A stretch of 56,570 nucleotides of DNA, from positions 174,068 through 230,637 of the forward strand of contig NZ_FPIR01000006.1 of the NCBI RefSeq assembly GCF_900119155.1, given 5' to 3'. This DNA comes from Ruminococcus sp. YE71 (GTDB lineage Bacteria; Bacillota; Clostridia; Oscillospirales; Ruminococcaceae). Under the pieces are notes generated by a model that was given only the letters and a program-made list of their open reading frames with translations, did not search any database and was not told where the DNA came from. Shown here piece by piece: positions 27,718 to 36,231 of the stretch (positions within the stretch are counted from its first letter, which is position 1; the number at the start of each line of letters is the position of its first letter). The translations under genes and the position numbers were made by a program.

Positions 27718-28045
27718 TTTTTCTCTTGGGGGAGACCCTTTTGAAAAAGGGTCCTCCCCCAAACCCCCTCACTAAAACTTTTAATACTTTTTGGCTTGTG
27801 GGTGTTTCTTCCATAGGTAGTATTAAACGGGAAGATAGTGATTCTTCTCTTCGATAGTCTGTCCCTTGCCAAAAAGACGTTCAATGGTGGTTAACGCTTC
27901 ATTTGCGGAATTTTTCAGATGGTCACTCTTGAAGCGGTGATAGTCTATCTTTCAAACCACAACAAACGAACGACATATTAAAAGTCTTTAGAAGGGGGGC
28001 TGGGGGAGAACCTTTCTTCAGAAAGGTTTCCCCCAGTTAAACCCG
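27718..28045. repeat. Copy of the interspersed 400-bp element
   Basis: It starts with CTTGGGGGAGACCCTTTTGA and its hairpin, contains TTGCCAAAAAGACGTTCAAT and CGACATATTAAAAGTCTTTA, and ends GGGGAGAACCTTTCTTCAGA with a closing hairpin. Internally it matches 39781-40178 and 50190-50490. It fills most of the gap between the esterase and the paaK unit; no gene lies here. Confidence 0.65.
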
Positions 28046-28051
28046 CAGTCA

Positions 28052-28095
28052 GTAAAAGCAAAAAGCCCGTGAGCAGGTCGGTATGCTCGCGGGCT
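28052..28095 (-). terminator. Terminator after the aryl-CoA ligase gene
   Basis: AGCCCGCGAGCA/TGCTCACGGGCT (minus strand) followed by TTTTTGCTTTT. Confidence 0.8.
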
Positions 28096-28107
28096 GTGAA
28101 ACTGTTA

Positions 28108-29343
28108 TCAGTCGAATCTTTCGTCGATGACGCGCGCGGTCTTTTTCATGCTGCGCGGCAGGACGCCGTTTTCGACGACCTTGACGATAGGCGTGAAGCC
28201 GATGCGGCTCTTGACCTTTTCGGCGATACGCTTTGAAAGGTTCTCGAAATCGACCGAACCGTTAGTCTCGACATAGATACGCATAGTATCCTTGCCGTCG
28301 AGGTGCGAGATACGGATCTGATACTCGCTGGAGATCTCGGGGAACTGTCCGAGAACTTCCTCGATCTGGCTCGGGAACACGTTTACGCCCTTGATCTTCA
28401 TCATATCATCGGTGCGTCCCTTGATGGTGTCGATGCGGGGGTACTTGCGTCCGCAGGGGCACTCGCCGGGAATGATGCGCGAAAGGTCGTGAGTGCGGTA
28501 GCGGATGAGGGGTGCGCCCTCCTTCACCAGCGTAGTGATAACGATCTCGCCCTCTTCGCCGTCGGGAACGTTCTTGCCCGTAACGGGGTCGATTATCTCA
28601 AGATACAGATAGTCATCCCAGATGTGCATACCGGTATTATGCTCGCAGTTGATGCCGATGCCGGGGCCGTAGATCTCGGTCAGACCGTAGATGTCATACA
28701 GCTCGATGCCGAGCTTTTCCGCGATGCTGTTTCTCATCTTCTCGCTCCAGCGCTCGGAGCCGATAACGCCCTTTTTCAGCTTTATCTTATCCTTGATGCC
28801 GCGCTTTTCGATCTCTTCCGCCAGCAGCAGCGCGTAGGAAGAAGTCGAGCAGATGACGCTGCTTTCGAGGTTCACCATCATCTCCAGCTGCTTGTCGGTG
28901 TTGCCCGGGCCCATCGGTATCGCCATCGCGCCGAGTTTTTCACAGCCGTTCTGGAAGCCGATGCCTGCCGTCCACAGACCGTAGCCCGGGGTGATCTGTA
29001 TCCTGTCCTTGTTGGTTATGCCTGCTGTCTCGTAGCAGCGTTTGAACATCTCGCCCCAGTCGTCAACGTCCTTCTGGGTATAGGGGATGATGACAGGAGT
29101 ACCCGTCGTACCCGACGACGAGTGGATGCGCACGATCTCCTCTTCGGGAGCGGTCATCAGTCCGAGGGGATAAGCGTCGCGCAGATCCTTCTTCTCGGAG
29201 AAAGGCAGCTTTTCAAAATCCTCAGCCGTCTTCACCTCGGTGATGCCTGCTTCTTCGAGCTTCTTTCCGTAGAAGCTGTTGGACGCGATAAGTGCCCTTA
29301 TCCTGTCATTTACCAGCGCAAGCTGGCTCTCTGTGATCTTCAT
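28108..29343 (-). CDS. paaK: Phenylacetate-CoA ligase
   Basis: Activates phenylacetate or related aryl acids with ATP and CoA. The 411-residue length fits PaaK. It carries the P-loop-like HSSSGTTGTPVIIPYT, the adenylate site DIYGLTEIYGPG, and the hinge region IKGRTDDMMKIKGVNVFPSQ. The start is ATG 29343 after GAAAGGAC. In anaerobes and archaea this ligase often accompanies indolepyruvate:ferredoxin oxidoreductase, and iorAB lies 1.2 kb away on the other strand. Together they would link aromatic amino-acid keto acids, aryl-acetyl-CoA and aryl acetate, either for salvage of aryl acids or for energy. Confidence 0.93.
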   Translation of the reverse strand: MKITESQLALVNDRIRALIASNSFYGKKLEEAGITEVKTAEDFEKLPFSEKKDLRDAYPLGLMTAPEEEIVRIHSSSGTTGTPVIIPYTQKDVDDWGEMFKRCYETAGITNKDRIQITPGYGLWTAGIGFQNGCEKLGAMAIPMGPGNTDKQLEMMVNLESSVICSTSSYALLLAEEIEKRGIKDKIKLKKGVIGSERWSEKMRNSIAEKLGIELYDIYGLTEIYGPGIGINCEHNTGMHIWDDYLYLEIIDPVTGKNVPDGEEGEIVITTLVKEGAPLIRYRTHDLSRIIPGECPCGRKYPRIDTIKGRTDDMMKIKGVNVFPSQIEEVLGQFPEISSEYQIRISHLDGKDTMRIYVETNGSVDFENLSKRIAEKVKSRIGFTPIVKVVENGVLPRSMKKTARVIDERFD

Positions 29344-29400
29344 TCTGATCAAGTCCTTTCAAAAGAAAATATATGATATAGAATAGAATATGCGAAATGT

Positions 29401-29898
29401 TCAGACGAACAGTCTCGTCCCTGTCCAGCCCGTATCGAAGCGGTAGCCCATGCTGTTGAGCTCGGTGAGCTTCAAATTCAGCAGTATCGGGTCAACGCGC
29501 AGCCGCATCGCCGTTTCGTAAACGTCGCTGCCCTCACGCAGATAGCCCATCATCTCGTCCTCGTCGATGAGCAGATGTGCCGCGAACACGTTTGCTTCGT
29601 ACTCGACCTTGTCCTTCATGTTGAATATCTCGAACTCCTTGAGACAGTTCTCACGCGCTATATCGGAGTGCAGGAAGAAATGCCCCAGCTCGTGAGCGCA
29701 GGTGAGCAGCCTGTCCTCACGTTCGGTCTGCGGCGAGAGTATTATCACAGGCGAATCCGCCACGAAAGTGAACAGCCCTTTCAGGCTGCCCAGCGGTTCG
29801 GTCATCAGCATTACGCCTGCCGCCTCACATATCTCGAAAGGGGAAGACGTGCCGTACTTCGCGGTGATGCTCTGCACCAGCTCCGAGATGTAACTCAA
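29401..29898 (-). CDS. ImmA/IrrE-family metallopeptidase
   Basis: A 165-residue zinc peptidase with the HExxH motif in CAHELGHFFLHS and the third-ligand region in EYEANVFAAHLLID. Members cleave repressor proteins to switch on mobile elements or stress genes. The gene overlaps the XRE regulator by four bases (ATGA), so the two are translated together and the regulator is the likely target. The ORF ends in GWTGTRLFV, giving a compact single-domain protein. Confidence 0.85.
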   Translation of the reverse strand: MSYISELVQSITAKYGTSSPFEICEAAGVMLMTEPLGSLKGLFTFVADSPVIILSPQTEREDRLLTCAHELGHFFLHSDIARENCLKEFEIFNMKDKVEYEANVFAAHLLIDEDEMMGYLREGSDVYETAMRLRVDPILLNLKLTELNSMGYRFDTGWTGTRLFV

Positions 29899-30299
29899 CC
29901 CTCTGCCTCCGTGCGGTCGGTCATCTGCTTTTCCTTGACAGCCCAGTAAGCCTTCTGGAGAGCCAGCATGACCTCATCGGCATCCTCTTCCGAGAGTTTT
30001 CCGCCTGCGAAAAGTCCCGCCATCTCGCTGACGAGCTTGTCCGCCTGCACTCTGCCGCCGTTGCCGTGAGCGTACATCGAGGCTATCTGGAAGTCATCCT
30101 CGCTCTCATTCTGCCAGAAAGAGGGGGGCGCATCGAAAAGCTCTGCAAGGCGTTCGTACACGTCCTCCGAGCGGGGCTTTCTGCTTCCCTGTTCGTAGAG
30201 TATGATGGTACGGCTGCTGACACCGAGTGCCTTTGCGACCTCAGCCTGTGTTTTATGCTGACCGACTCTGATATGTCTGAGCTTTTCTGCGAATGTCAT
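29895..30299 (-). CDS. XRE-family helix-turn-helix regulator
   Basis: A 134-residue DNA-binding protein. The HTH domain at residues 1-65 (EKLRHIRVGQHKTQAEVAKA, then SSRTIILYEQGSRKP) is clear. The rest is helical, with an acidic C-terminus that could be the ImmA-recognised part. The start is ATG 30299 with AAGGGG; a longer upstream frame is not supported because it covers the promoter at 30369-30397. It is followed by the ImmA-type gene and is divergent from iorA, so it may control its own operon or the ior genes. Confidence 0.85.
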   Translation of the reverse strand: MTFAEKLRHIRVGQHKTQAEVAKALGVSSRTIILYEQGSRKPRSEDVYERLAELFDAPPSFWQNESEDDFQIASMYAHGNGGRVQADKLVSEMAGLFAGGKLSEEDADEVMLALQKAYWAVKEKQMTDRTEAEG

Positions 30300-30368
30300 A
30301 GTATCTGCCCCTTTTTGAGTGTATGTAGCCCTTGCGGACGATGCTGTCCGCGTTATTCTCATAGACAT

Positions 30369-30397
30369 ATGATAGCACATCTTTTTTGCCTTGTCAA
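30369..30397 (-). promoter_or_regulatory. Promoter of the XRE-ImmA operon (TTGACA-17-TATCAT)
   Basis: On the minus strand TTGACA (30392-30397) and TATCAT (30369-30374) are 17 bases apart. The iorA promoter on the other strand may overlap this 260-base gap; TTGACACAAACGG near 30510 is a candidate -35 with TATAAT at about 30528. Confidence 0.7.
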
Positions 30398-30568
30398 GTG
30401 TAAATGCTCTTTTCTCGCCCGAAACGACTTTTTTTGTGAATATGCAATATACGATGTTCACATTTTTGTGCGATGTGTTTTTTTTGCCGTCCTGCGGAAA
30501 GCGATTGACACAAACGGAAAAAAATGTTATAATACTATTGAACTTTTTTCCGATAAGGAGTGATCTTT

Positions 30569-32404
30569 TTGCATAAAGAATTTCTGATGGGCAACGCCGC
30601 CATCGCACGCGGCGCCATCGCCGCAGGGCTGAACTGCGTCAGCGGCTACCCCGGCACCCCCTCGACAGAGGTGCTTGAGACCTGCGCGAAGGTCAACGAC
30701 GGTTCACTGTACGTGGAGTGGTCGGTGAATGAAAAAGCGGCTCTCGAAGTCGGCGCAGGCGCGGCCTACTGCGGCGCGAGGACTATGGTCACCATGAAGC
30801 AGGTGGGACTGAACGTTGCGTCCGACCCGCTCATGAGCCTTGCCTACATCGGCGTCAAGGGCGGCATGGTGATACTCGTGGCGGACGACCCGGGTCCCAT
30901 CTCATCGCAGACCGAGCAGGATACCCGCACTTTCGCCATGTACTCGAAACTCCCCTGCTTCGACCCGTCCTCGGTGCAGGAGGCTTACGACATGATACAG
31001 ACCGCCTTCGAGTTCTCCGAGCGGTATCATACGCCCGTGCTCTTCCGTCCGACCACGAGAGTCTGTCACGGCTACGCGTCGGTGGACGTGAAGGACGAGA
31101 GCGAGTACGCGGTCAACAAGCCCGAGGGCTTCGTCCGCGACCCCTCGAAGTGGGTCATCTTCCCCCGTCTCAGCTATCAGGCGCACACCAACATCGAAAA
31201 GCGCAACACCGAGCTGTCCGAAGTATTCTCGGAGAGCGGTCTGAACCCCGTCTGCGGACAGGCTTCGGACGACCTCGGTCAGTGCATCGTGACCCACGGC
31301 ATCAGCTACGCCTATACGATGGAAGCCCTCGGACTGCTGGGGCTCGACATCCCCGTGCTGAAGATCGGCACGCCGTTCCCCTTCCCCGAGCAGGCGGCTG
31401 TGAACTTCATCAAGGGCAAAAAAGAAGTGCTCTGCATCGAGGAGCTTGACCCCGTCATCGAGCGTGCGCTGACCTTCGTGAGCGGCAAGTACGGCATCGG
31501 CGTGAACATCAGGGGCAAGCTGACGGGCGACATCCCTGCCGCAGGCGAGAACACCGTCGCATCGGTGGCGAAGGCGATAAGGGCGTTCTCGAAACGTGAC
31601 CTGCCCGAGCTTCCCGAGCCCGAACTCGGCGAAGCTCCCGCTCTTCCCGTCAGACCGCCCGTCCTGTGCGCAGGCTGTCCCCACCGTGCGAGCTTCTTCG
31701 CGGTCAAGACGGCTATGCAGGGCAAAAAGAGCGTGTTCTGCGGCGACATCGGCTGCTACACCCTCGGCAACGCCATGCCCCTCGACATGGTGGACACCTG
31801 CCTCTGCATGGGCGCAGGCGTGAACATCGCTCAGGGCATCGGCCGCATCGAGCCCGATACAAAGTGCTTCTCCTTCGTGGGCGACTCGACCTTCTTCGCG
31901 TCGGCGATAACGGGAGCTGTCAACGCCGTGTACAATCAGGCTGACATGACCCTCGTGATACTCGACAACTCCACCACCGCCATGACAGGTCATCAGCCCC
32001 ACCCGGGCACGGGACGCACGATGATGGGCGACGTTGTGGAGAAGATAGACATCACCGCTGTGCTCAGAGGCGTGGGCGTAAAGACCGTCGAGACGGTTGA
32101 CCCCCTCGACCACAAGGCCGCGGTCGAGACGGTAAAGAGGGTCGCGGACGAAAAGGGCGTGAAGGCTATCATCTTCAAGTCGCCCTGTGCCGTGCTCATC
32201 AAGCCCGAAAAGCCTGCGTACATCGACCCCGACAAGTGCCGCGACTGCAAGCTGTGCGTTAAGAAGCTCGGCTGCCCGGGCATCGTGATAAAGGACGGCA
32301 GGCCGTTCATCGAGAATTCGCTGTGTACGGGCTGCGGACTCTGCTCGCAGATATGCCCGTTCGGTGCGATAAGCGTGAAAGGCGGTGACAAGAATGCAGA
32401 CTAA
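30569..32404 (+). CDS. iorA: Indolepyruvate:ferredoxin oxidoreductase alpha subunit
   Basis: Oxidatively decarboxylates aryl-pyruvates to aryl-acetyl-CoA with ferredoxin as acceptor. The 611-residue protein begins with the pyruvate-binding domain (AGLNCVSGYPGTPSTEVLET). It has the TPP-binding part (GDIGCYTLG; GDSTFFASAITGAVN; the Mg site NAVYNQADMTLVILDNS) and ends in a two-cluster ferredoxin domain, with CRDCKLCVKKLGCPG and CTGCGLCSQICP. The first motif has the altered spacing typical of IorA. The start is TTG 30569, 9 bases after AAGGAG. It overlaps iorB by 11 bases. Confidence 0.94.
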   Translation: MHKEFLMGNAAIARGAIAAGLNCVSGYPGTPSTEVLETCAKVNDGSLYVEWSVNEKAALEVGAGAAYCGARTMVTMKQVGLNVASDPLMSLAYIGVKGGMVILVADDPGPISSQTEQDTRTFAMYSKLPCFDPSSVQEAYDMIQTAFEFSERYHTPVLFRPTTRVCHGYASVDVKDESEYAVNKPEGFVRDPSKWVIFPRLSYQAHTNIEKRNTELSEVFSESGLNPVCGQASDDLGQCIVTHGISYAYTMEALGLLGLDIPVLKIGTPFPFPEQAAVNFIKGKKEVLCIEELDPVIERALTFVSGKYGIGVNIRGKLTGDIPAAGENTVASVAKAIRAFSKRDLPELPEPELGEAPALPVRPPVLCAGCPHRASFFAVKTAMQGKKSVFCGDIGCYTLGNAMPLDMVDTCLCMGAGVNIAQGIGRIEPDTKCFSFVGDSTFFASAITGAVNAVYNQADMTLVILDNSTTAMTGHQPHPGTGRTMMGDVVEKIDITAVLRGVGVKTVETVDPLDHKAAVETVKRVADEKGVKAIIFKSPCAVLIKPEKPAYIDPDKCRDCKLCVKKLGCPGIVIKDGRPFIENSLCTGCGLCSQICPFGAISVKGGDKNAD

Positions 32405-32966
32405 CATACTCATCTGCGGAGTAGGCGGTCAGGGCATCGTGCTGACCTCAAAGCTCATCGCGGCGGCGGCAATGGCGAGCGGTATGCCCGTCATGAGCGC
32501 CGAGACCATCGGTATGGCACAGAAGGGCGGCAGTGTGTTCAGCTTCCTGCGCGTGGGCGAGGGACTTCACTGCCCGATGTTCGCACAGGGATGCGCGGAC
32601 ATACTCATCGCATTCGAGCCTGCCGAAGCGGTAAGGATGCTCCCCTACCTCAAAAAGGGCGGACGCATCATCGTGAACACCCACCCGATAATGCCCGTCA
32701 CCGCGACCCTCAAGGGCTCGGACTACACGGGCAGGGAGATGCTCGGCTACCTTGCGGAACAGAACGCGGAGCTGACCCTCATCGACGGCGAGAAAGCCTG
32801 CGCCGACATCGGTTCGCCGAGAGCGCTCAACATGGTGATGCTCGGTCAGGCGGTGCAGTCGGGCGTTCTGCCCTTCGACCTCGCGGAGATCGAGGACGTA
32901 ATGAAGAAGACCGTAAAGCCTCAGTTCGTTGATATGAACTCAAAGGCACTGCGCTACACAGTCTGA
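32394..32966 (+). CDS. iorB: Indolepyruvate:ferredoxin oxidoreductase beta subunit
   Basis: A 190-residue gamma-type subunit of the oxidoreductase, with the CoA/nucleotide region ICGVGGQGIVLTSKLIAAAA, SAETIGMAQKGGSV, and FEPAEAVRMLPYLKKGG. Its length and opening fit IorB. The ATG at 32394 sits behind AAAGGCGG inside the end of iorA; GTG 32385 is an alternative start. Translational coupling with iorA is likely. Confidence 0.93.
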   Translation: MQTNILICGVGGQGIVLTSKLIAAAAMASGMPVMSAETIGMAQKGGSVFSFLRVGEGLHCPMFAQGCADILIAFEPAEAVRMLPYLKKGGRIIVNTHPIMPVTATLKGSDYTGREMLGYLAEQNAELTLIDGEKACADIGSPRALNMVMLGQAVQSGVLPFDLAEIEDVMKKTVKPQFVDMNSKALRYTV

Positions 32967-32976
32967 AAATACAGGA

Positions 32977-33003
32977 AAAGCCCGTGGTCATCACGGGCTT
33001 TTT
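32977..33003 (+). terminator. Terminator after iorAB
   Basis: AAAAGCCCGTG/CACGGGCTTTTT. Confidence 0.9.
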
Positions 33004-33028
33004 ATTATGCAAAAACTGTCAAAAAGTG

Positions 33029-33057
33029 TTGACATGAATAAATTGATGTGATATAAT
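33029..33057 (+). promoter_or_regulatory. Promoter of the sugar-sensor cyclase gene (consensus TTGACA-17-TATAAT)
   Basis: Perfect hexamers at 33029-33034 and 33052-33057 with a 17-base spacer, 34 bases before the ATG. Confidence 0.85.
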
Positions 33058-33090
33058 TTTATTAACACTATTAGGAAAGGAAGCGGCTCA

Positions 33091-34980
33091 ATGATCAATT
33101 CGCACGATACCGTTGCTGTGTTCACCTGCTCGATAACGGGAAGATACAGACGGCAGTTCTGCCATGACCTGAACACCGCCGCAAAGGAACAGGGTCTGAA
33201 CCTTGTTTATTTCGGCTTTCTCGGCATGATCGGCGAGAAGGACTCGGGCTACGGGACCGAGGAACATCACCTGCTCGACCTCGTTGACCTCGACAAGTTC
33301 AAGGGCGTGATAATCGACCTCGAAGGCTTTAAAGTACAGGGCATGGCGGAGAGGATAGTCGAAAAGGTCAGGACAGCAAAGTGCCCCGTTGTCTCGGTGA
33401 GCAGGTACTACGAGGGTCTGCACAACATCGTGTTCGACGACCGTGAGGGCATCGGCGGCATGATACGCCACTTCACCGACGTTCACCGCTTCACGAGGAT
33501 AGGCTATATGTCGGGGCCTTTCGATCACCCCGATGCGAAGGTAAGGCTCGAAATGTTCAGGAGCGTCATGCGCGAAAAGGGTCTGCCCGAGGACGGCACA
33601 GGCGTTTTCGAGGGCGACTTCTGGTTCAATATGGGAGATGCCGCTTCAGACTTCTTTCTTTCTTCGGCGGAGCGCCCGCAGGCGATCGTCTGTGCAAACG
33701 ATTACATGGCGATAGCGCTGTGCCAGAGCCTGAAAAACAGGGGCATCAGAGTCCCCGAGGATATAGCGGTGTCGGGCTTCGACGGCTCGGATGAGGCGCA
33801 GACCTACCTGCCCCACATCTCGACCGTTGACAGGAAGAGACTTTCCATCGCACGGCAGGCTTTCAAGGTGATAAACGATGTGACCGAGGGCAAGGAGGTC
33901 GGCGACGTGCCTGCCGAACCCGAGTTCATATTCACACACTCCTGCGGATGCCACAGGCTCAACTACCGCCACGAAGTCGAGAAGATGAACCGCCTGCACA
34001 AACTCAACCGCGACCTGAGCTACGCCATGTACGACTCGGAAAGCGCGATAATCAAAATGAGCTCGGTGGACAGCACCGAAAAACTCACGGAAGTCCTCGA
34101 CAGGCACGCCATCAATTTCGGCTGGTACAGGAGCTTTTTCGTGATGACGCATACCGACAGCGAGGGCAGACCTTCCTACGACGCGAAGTACACCGAGCCG
34201 TCGGGCGAGCTTATCCCTGCGGTCGCCATCGACCACGCAGGCGATATAATCGACATGAAACAGAAGATGTCCCACGGGATGATTTTCCCCGACTGCTCGT
34301 ATGACGAGCCGATGTTCATATATGTCAACAGCCTGCACTGCGACGAGCGAAGGTTCGGCTACACGGCGGTGTCTTTCAGCAGTGAGGATGTGTATAATGA
34401 GTACTACAATTTCTGGGTGCTGAACCTTGCGGTATCGTTCGAGACGCTGTTGAAGACAAACCGCATACAGTCGCTTATCTGCGACCTCGAAAATCTCAGC
34501 ATATGCGACGGTCTGACGGGTCTGCTCAACAGACGCGGTTTCGACGAGCGGACGCATGAGGCTATACGCTCGCTGAAAAAAGGCACGGCTCAGGTCTGTA
34601 CGATGGTCATAGATATGGACGGGCTGAAACGCATCAACGACGGCTTCGGACACACCGAGGGCGATACCGCCATAAAAGCCGCCGCAAAGCTGATAGGAGC
34701 CTGCTGCCGCAGCGGCGAGATAGCAGGCCGCGCAGGCGGCGACGAATTCTACGTGTTCGCTCCCGACTACTCGCAGGAAAAACTCGCGGAATTCACGGTC
34801 GATCTCAGAAGGTCGATAGACGAGTTCAACCGCGGCAGCGACCTGCCCTACAAGCTGGATATGAGCTTCGGCGCATACCTTGCCGACTCCGACCCCAACG
34901 CCCGCCTCGAAGACTACCTGACCATAAGCGACTCGCGAATGTACAAACAAAAACAAGCCAAACCCAACAGAAGAAAATAA
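33091..34980 (+). CDS. Cytoplasmic LacI-type sugar-binding domain fused to a GGDEF cyclase
   Basis: A 629-residue one-component signalling protein. Residues 1 to about 290 match the effector domain of LacI/GalR regulators (periplasmic-binding-protein fold). Recognisable parts are RIGYMSGPFDHPDAKVRLEMF, ANDYMAIALCQSLKNRGIRV and IAVSGFDGSDEA. The DNA-binding domain of such regulators is missing and there is no signal peptide, so it senses a cytoplasmic ligand. A middle region of about 190 residues has GAF-like predicted strands. The C-terminus is a GGDEF domain with DGLTGLLNRRGFDE and AGGDEFYVFAP, intact for diguanylate cyclase activity. Standing directly before the xylosidase/xylA genes, a pentose-type ligand is plausible. 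It has its own promoter and terminator. Confidence 0.88.
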   Translation: MINSHDTVAVFTCSITGRYRRQFCHDLNTAAKEQGLNLVYFGFLGMIGEKDSGYGTEEHHLLDLVDLDKFKGVIIDLEGFKVQGMAERIVEKVRTAKCPVVSVSRYYEGLHNIVFDDREGIGGMIRHFTDVHRFTRIGYMSGPFDHPDAKVRLEMFRSVMREKGLPEDGTGVFEGDFWFNMGDAASDFFLSSAERPQAIVCANDYMAIALCQSLKNRGIRVPEDIAVSGFDGSDEAQTYLPHISTVDRKRLSIARQAFKVINDVTEGKEVGDVPAEPEFIFTHSCGCHRLNYRHEVEKMNRLHKLNRDLSYAMYDSESAIIKMSSVDSTEKLTEVLDRHAINFGWYRSFFVMTHTDSEGRPSYDAKYTEPSGELIPAVAIDHAGDIIDMKQKMSHGMIFPDCSYDEPMFIYVNSLHCDERRFGYTAVSFSSEDVYNEYYNFWVLNLAVSFETLLKTNRIQSLICDLENLSICDGLTGLLNRRGFDERTHEAIRSLKKGTAQVCTMVIDMDGLKRINDGFGHTEGDTAIKAAAKLIGACCRSGEIAGRAGGDEFYVFAPDYSQEKLAEFTVDLRRSIDEFNRGSDLPYKLDMSFGAYLADSDPNARLEDYLTISDSRMYKQKQAKPNRRK

Positions 34981-35018
34981 AAAACATCCGGAAGCTACAG
35001 ACCTCCGGATGTTTTTTT
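34981..35018 (+). terminator. Terminator after the sensor cyclase
   Basis: AACATCCGG/CCGGATGTT stem with eight T. The 35019-35319 stretch holds no gene; a weak TATAAT lies at 35236-35241. Confidence 0.85.
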
Positions 35019-35319
35019 TACGGGCGGAGAGTCTTCCCCCAAGACAAACAGAGCTTTTCGGCACAGCAATAAATGGGATAAAGACGCAATATTCGGGTGC
35101 GGAGGTTGGGTTTTCGGGGGTTTTATATGGTTCTAATTGGAAACAGAGCAAAGAAATGTGGTGGGAATGGTGCAAATAAGCAATAATTGGACTCGGCAGC
35201 GCAATAATCGGGTAGTAAATAAAAAGATCAGATAGTATAATAAAATCACGGTCGGGAGGACGGCGAAAGCCACAGCCGACCATTCAGACCGTGAGGATAC
35301 AGGACGGAGGCGGCGAAAG

Positions 35320-36213
35320 ATGAGCGGCAGACTTATCGAAAGGCAGTACGGAAATTACGGGAAATGTCTGTTTCTTGAGAACGGCAGAGTTACACTGGGC
35401 GTAACGGCCGAGGCAGGTCCCAGGATCATCTATTTCGCGTTGGAAGGGAAACCGAATGTTCTTTTCGAGGATACCGAAAGGCGTTTCGTTGAGGACGTGG
35501 GAGAATTCGGCAAATGGTACGCATACGGCGGTCACAGGCTCTGGACAGCGCCCGAGATCAAGCCCGACACGTACTTCCCCGACAATGACGCTGTAAGGTA
35601 CGGCTTTCAGAACGGTAAGCTGACCGTCTCGCCCGCGTCCGACAGTTTCGGAAGACATATGAGCGTAGAGATAGAGCTTGACGACGATGACGCTTCGGTG
35701 AAGCTCACTCACGCTGTTGAAAATATCTCCGACAAGCCGATAAAGGCAGCACCCTGGTCGGTGACGGGTCTTGCGGCAGGCGGAGTGTGCAGGATACCGC
35801 TCTGCACGAGAAAGAGCGGCTATCTGCCGAACAGGGTCATGAGCCTGTGGGACTACACGGACATCTGCGACCCGAGACTTACGCTGACGAACACCGAAGT
35901 CAGGGTAAGACAGGACAAGTACATCAAGAACGCATTCAAGATGGGCTTCAACGTTGAGGACGGCTTCGCGGCTTACGCCGTGAACGGACAGATATTCGTA
36001 AAGCAGTTCGGGTTCGAGGATGCCTCATATCCCGACTACTGCTGTAATTTCGAGGTGTACACCAATTACCTGTTCTTAGAGTGCGAGGCACTCGGGGAGC
36101 TGAAGGAATATCAGCCGCATGAAAAAGCCGTGCTCCGCGAAAGCTGGAGGCTCTTTGAAGATACCGACGACAGCGAGCCCGAGCCCGAAAAGCTCAGACA
36201 GCTGCTCGGATGA
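35320..36213 (+). CDS. Aldose-1-epimerase-like sugar-binding protein
   Basis: A 297-residue all-beta cytoplasmic protein. TAEAGPRIIYFALEGKPNVL near the start resembles the entry of galactose-mutarotase-like domains, followed by YGGHRLWTAPE with the Gly-Gly-His-Arg typical of that superfamily, and PWSVTGLAAGGVCRIP. Catalytic residues of classical GalM are not all identifiable, so a mutarotase role is an inference. It is first in an operon with GH3 and xylA (18 and 24 bases between genes), which suggests it acts on xylose or xylo-oligosaccharide. Confidence 0.6.
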   Translation: MSGRLIERQYGNYGKCLFLENGRVTLGVTAEAGPRIIYFALEGKPNVLFEDTERRFVEDVGEFGKWYAYGGHRLWTAPEIKPDTYFPDNDAVRYGFQNGKLTVSPASDSFGRHMSVEIELDDDDASVKLTHAVENISDKPIKAAPWSVTGLAAGGVCRIPLCTRKSGYLPNRVMSLWDYTDICDPRLTLTNTEVRVRQDKYIKNAFKMGFNVEDGFAAYAVNGQIFVKQFGFEDASYPDYCCNFEVYTNYLFLECEALGELKEYQPHEKAVLRESWRLFEDTDDSEPEPEKLRQLLG

Positions 36214-36231
36214 GAAAGAAGGAATATTTAT

